A stretch of 64,000 bases of DNA from Plectrocnemia conspersa (taxonomy: Eukaryota > Arthropoda > Insecta > Trichoptera > Polycentropodidae): positions 62,001-126,000 of the forward strand of contig VTFK01000151.1 in assembly GCA_009617715.1 (NCBI GenBank), read 5' to 3'. Shown here piece by piece: positions 61,801 through 64,000 of the stretch. The notes below the pieces were generated by a model that was not told the origin of the DNA, did no database searches, and saw only the letters and a list, made by a program, of their open reading frames with translations. Numbering within the stretch: position 1 is the first letter of the stretch; each line of letters opens with the position of its first letter. Both the position numbers and the translations under genes were made by a program.

Positions 61801-63330
61801 CTGAAAAATTCGTGTCTGGAATAATCCTGTCCGGAAAAATACCAAACCTCAGTAACACAGTTGCGTAACTTTATGGATATCCCAATTAGCACGCCCGTTA
61901 AATGTTCACAATGACTACCCTTTTTGCATAAAAATACAATAGACGATGCATACTCCAGCATACAAACCACCATTGGAGTTTACCCCTTTGCATTAAAACC
62001 CTCATAATGTGTTTATTTTGCACATTTCACTTGTTAAAGGCATGAATATATTTTGTTGGTCGAATATACAAGCGATGCAATTATATAACCGCATTTTTGT
62101 GATTCGCTGGAGATGTTTTGAATCAAGAATATAAAAAAACCGATACTTTAAGAAACACAAGAGAACATAGCGGATCATCCCGAAGATAACACTTATACTT
62201 AGCTCCAGAACTGCTGAAAAGTCGTAACCGAAAAATATATCAACAATAAATTGTATATATAAGGCATTGTATTCTTGCTTGTGTAACACAATTTACTTTA
62301 GAAATATTTAAAAAATATATGTTTGTGTTTAGCAGCGTAGCGAAAAGCACTGTTTTGCAGGTAGATTGCAATTTTTTATCTAAAAATTAGTTTGATCGAT
62401 TTTTATTAGCAAGAGATAAATGAACTAGGTTCTCACTTTATTAAATTTTTGTTTTGTGGCACAATATAAATGATAAAATAAACGAAAGCGCTTTATAAAC
62501 TAATACAATATAATAGTAATCGCCACATGATAACCACCAGAAGTAGAGATCAGCACATTTTTAAAATCGTAAATAAAAGATTTTTACAATACTTTCGTGA
62601 AAGCAAAGCTGCTTTAGTTTTAAACTATAAACAATTATAATTATTTTATCACTAATAATTCAGTCAATCATGCTAATTAAAAATATTTTGGTATTAAACA
62701 TTTGGTTAAATATAATGTGAAGCCACTAGATAATATATCTGATATTGGATTGTCACCTCGTTAAAATACATTTGCGCATTGATACGGGACAAGATTTTAC
62801 TATTCGGTTTTATTAATAATAAAATAAATACATTTACCACGCATTATGCTGTTCATAAAAAAACATATAAAATGACTCTGCTGTTTATGGCTACTCTACT
62901 TTGGACTACCAACTTAATGACGTTATAGAATTTCAGCATTAAACTTTGCCGTCCGACACTGACACTCGGTTTATATGAATACATTAACAGCTTAGCCCCC
63001 GAGGTTATTTTTGCCGAACTTTGCCTGGTGGCCGGGCGATTTCATAAATTTATTTTCGATTTAGTAAATTCTCTATAACTTGTAAACCAATTGGGATATT
63101 TTATTGAAATTTAATTTATGGACATACCTTTTGAAAGTTCATATATTAGAGTATATAACGCACCCCGAATTCGGGAATTAAATACAGATAAAAAATGCAT
63201 TTTATAATTGAAGGAATGCAGTATATTAAGTCTCTTCTGAACTATCGATCAAAACGTAACGAGAAAAAATTTTTTTTTCAGTGATCTTTTGTGATTGTGA
63301 TTTTATTAAAAAAAAAATTTTCAATCACCC
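58810..63330. other. non-coding sequence to the right of the hAT candidate
   Basis: AT-rich, apart from 59890-60330 and 61850-62000. The open frames here (up to 116 codons at 59919-60269) show no recognisable domain. A short minisatellite lies at 61752-61845. The missing first exons of the receptor cyclase were searched for by eye and not found. Confidence 0.55.
61752..61845 (+). repeat. minisatellite with 15-17-bp unit
   Basis: About six diverged units of TGTCCGCAAAAATTTT follow each other: TGTCCGCAAAAATTTTG, TCCGGAAAATTTC, TGTCCGCAAAAATTTG, TCTGAAAAATTCG, TGTCTGGAATAATCC, TGTCCGGAAAAATACC. Confidence 0.7.
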
Positions 63331-63339
63331 CAAAATTTT

Positions 63340-63890
63340 GAAAACGCTTTGTCCAACGCCCCTAGGGATTATGAACATATTGATATAAGCGAAAGTGATT
63401 CTAATTAAAGTGTAAGTGAACATAGACCGCGTGTGATGAATTTACTTTCATCTAGTGATGGTGAGTGTAATAAAAAATATTATTTTAGAAGACGAGTGAA
63501 TTTGATCCAACAAGGGATAATCAAGATTTCGAAGGTGTTAAATATTAGTAAATACAATGATGAATGTACTAAACCCATATTTGGTAAATGGCACCGTGCT
63601 GACAATTTTTATAATAGTGTTTTATTCGCAAAAGATTTATTTTTACGGAAAACAGGATTTTGTGGAGCAATACAGAAAAATAGGGGTCTGCAGAATCGCA
63701 AAAATATAAAATTAAGGCACCTACAGATGAAACATGGCAGAAAAAATTAAAACGCTTACCCAAATTTATAAAACAAATATGAAAAGAGATTTCAGAATGA
63801 TATCTACTTTTCATAACAGCCAGATGACACTCACGGGAAAAAAACAGAACGACCGGCCTTACAATATATAAGCCTCAATGTGTAATAAAG
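63340..63890 (+). pseudogene. piggyBac-type transposase relic, internally deleted
   Basis: The + strand frames read 'DNFYNSVLFAKDLFLRKTGF', 'CGAIQKNRG' (63599-63690), and after a frame change 'MKRDFRMISTFHNSQM' and 'ERPYN'. DNFYxSxxLAxxL, CGTxRKNR, DVxxLSTxH and a terminal P..YN are the last conserved blocks of piggyBac/PGBD (DDE_Tnp_1_7) transposases. Upstream 'ISESDSN*SVSEHRP' and 'LSSSDGE' look like the acidic N-terminus, but most of the catalytic core between them is missing. It has stops and a frameshift, so it cannot be active. Confidence 0.7.
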
Positions 63891-64000
63891 TGAAATAAAC
63901 ACACGAAAGGTGTTGATCGCGACGATCATTGCCTAGTTACATAATATTTTGAAAAACAATGGAATAAACAAAAAAAAGTTTGTTTATTATTTATTTCAGT

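Noticed and set aside
61707..61973. 88-codon - strand open frame with repeated 'FPDKIFAD'-like residues
   Set aside because: It is the translation of the minisatellite at 61752-61845, not a gene.

Overview
The window is AT-rich animal nuclear DNA, most likely from an insect. It has short phase-matched GT-AG exons, long introns, transposon debris and a eukaryotic tRNA gene. The order cannot be fixed from sequence alone. A WRN gene with an intact helicase-type C-terminus argues against Drosophila, which keeps only a WRN-like exonuclease. No CRISPR array, operon or viral gene was seen.

Two protein genes converge at the left edge. On the + strand, positions 1-1601 hold the last five exons of a WRN (RecQ/Werner) helicase. 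Its C-terminal helix-turn-helix module is present twice in tandem, with the same intron positions and phases in each copy. On the - strand, positions 51723 down to 3151 hold 21 exons of a receptor guanylate cyclase: natriuretic-peptide-receptor-like ectodomain, one membrane segment, pseudokinase domain, dimerisation helix, guanylate cyclase domain and a cysteine-rich tail. The exons for the signal peptide and first part of the ectodomain were not found and should lie beyond 64000. Exon phases fit throughout except at two places, near 15687 and at 6211/6150. Each carries a one-base frame error that looks like an assembly indel or an early inactivating mutation.

The rest is intron and flank. 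A tRNA-Gly(GCC) gene sits on the + strand inside the 19.4 kb intron. Repeats include a dead jockey/CR1-like retrotransposon (37822-39110), an endonuclease fragment of another (6630-6880), a piggyBac-type transposase relic (63340-63890), a probable solo LTR (47558-47952), hAT-type remnants (one with an 8-bp target duplication), two families of short inverted-repeat elements with two copies each, a 44-bp dispersed hairpin, and degenerate tandem arrays in the AT-rich introns.

The two genes have no evident functional link. WRN acts on DNA in the nucleus. The cyclase makes cGMP at the plasma membrane in response to an extracellular ligand. They are neighbours in tail-to-tail orientation.
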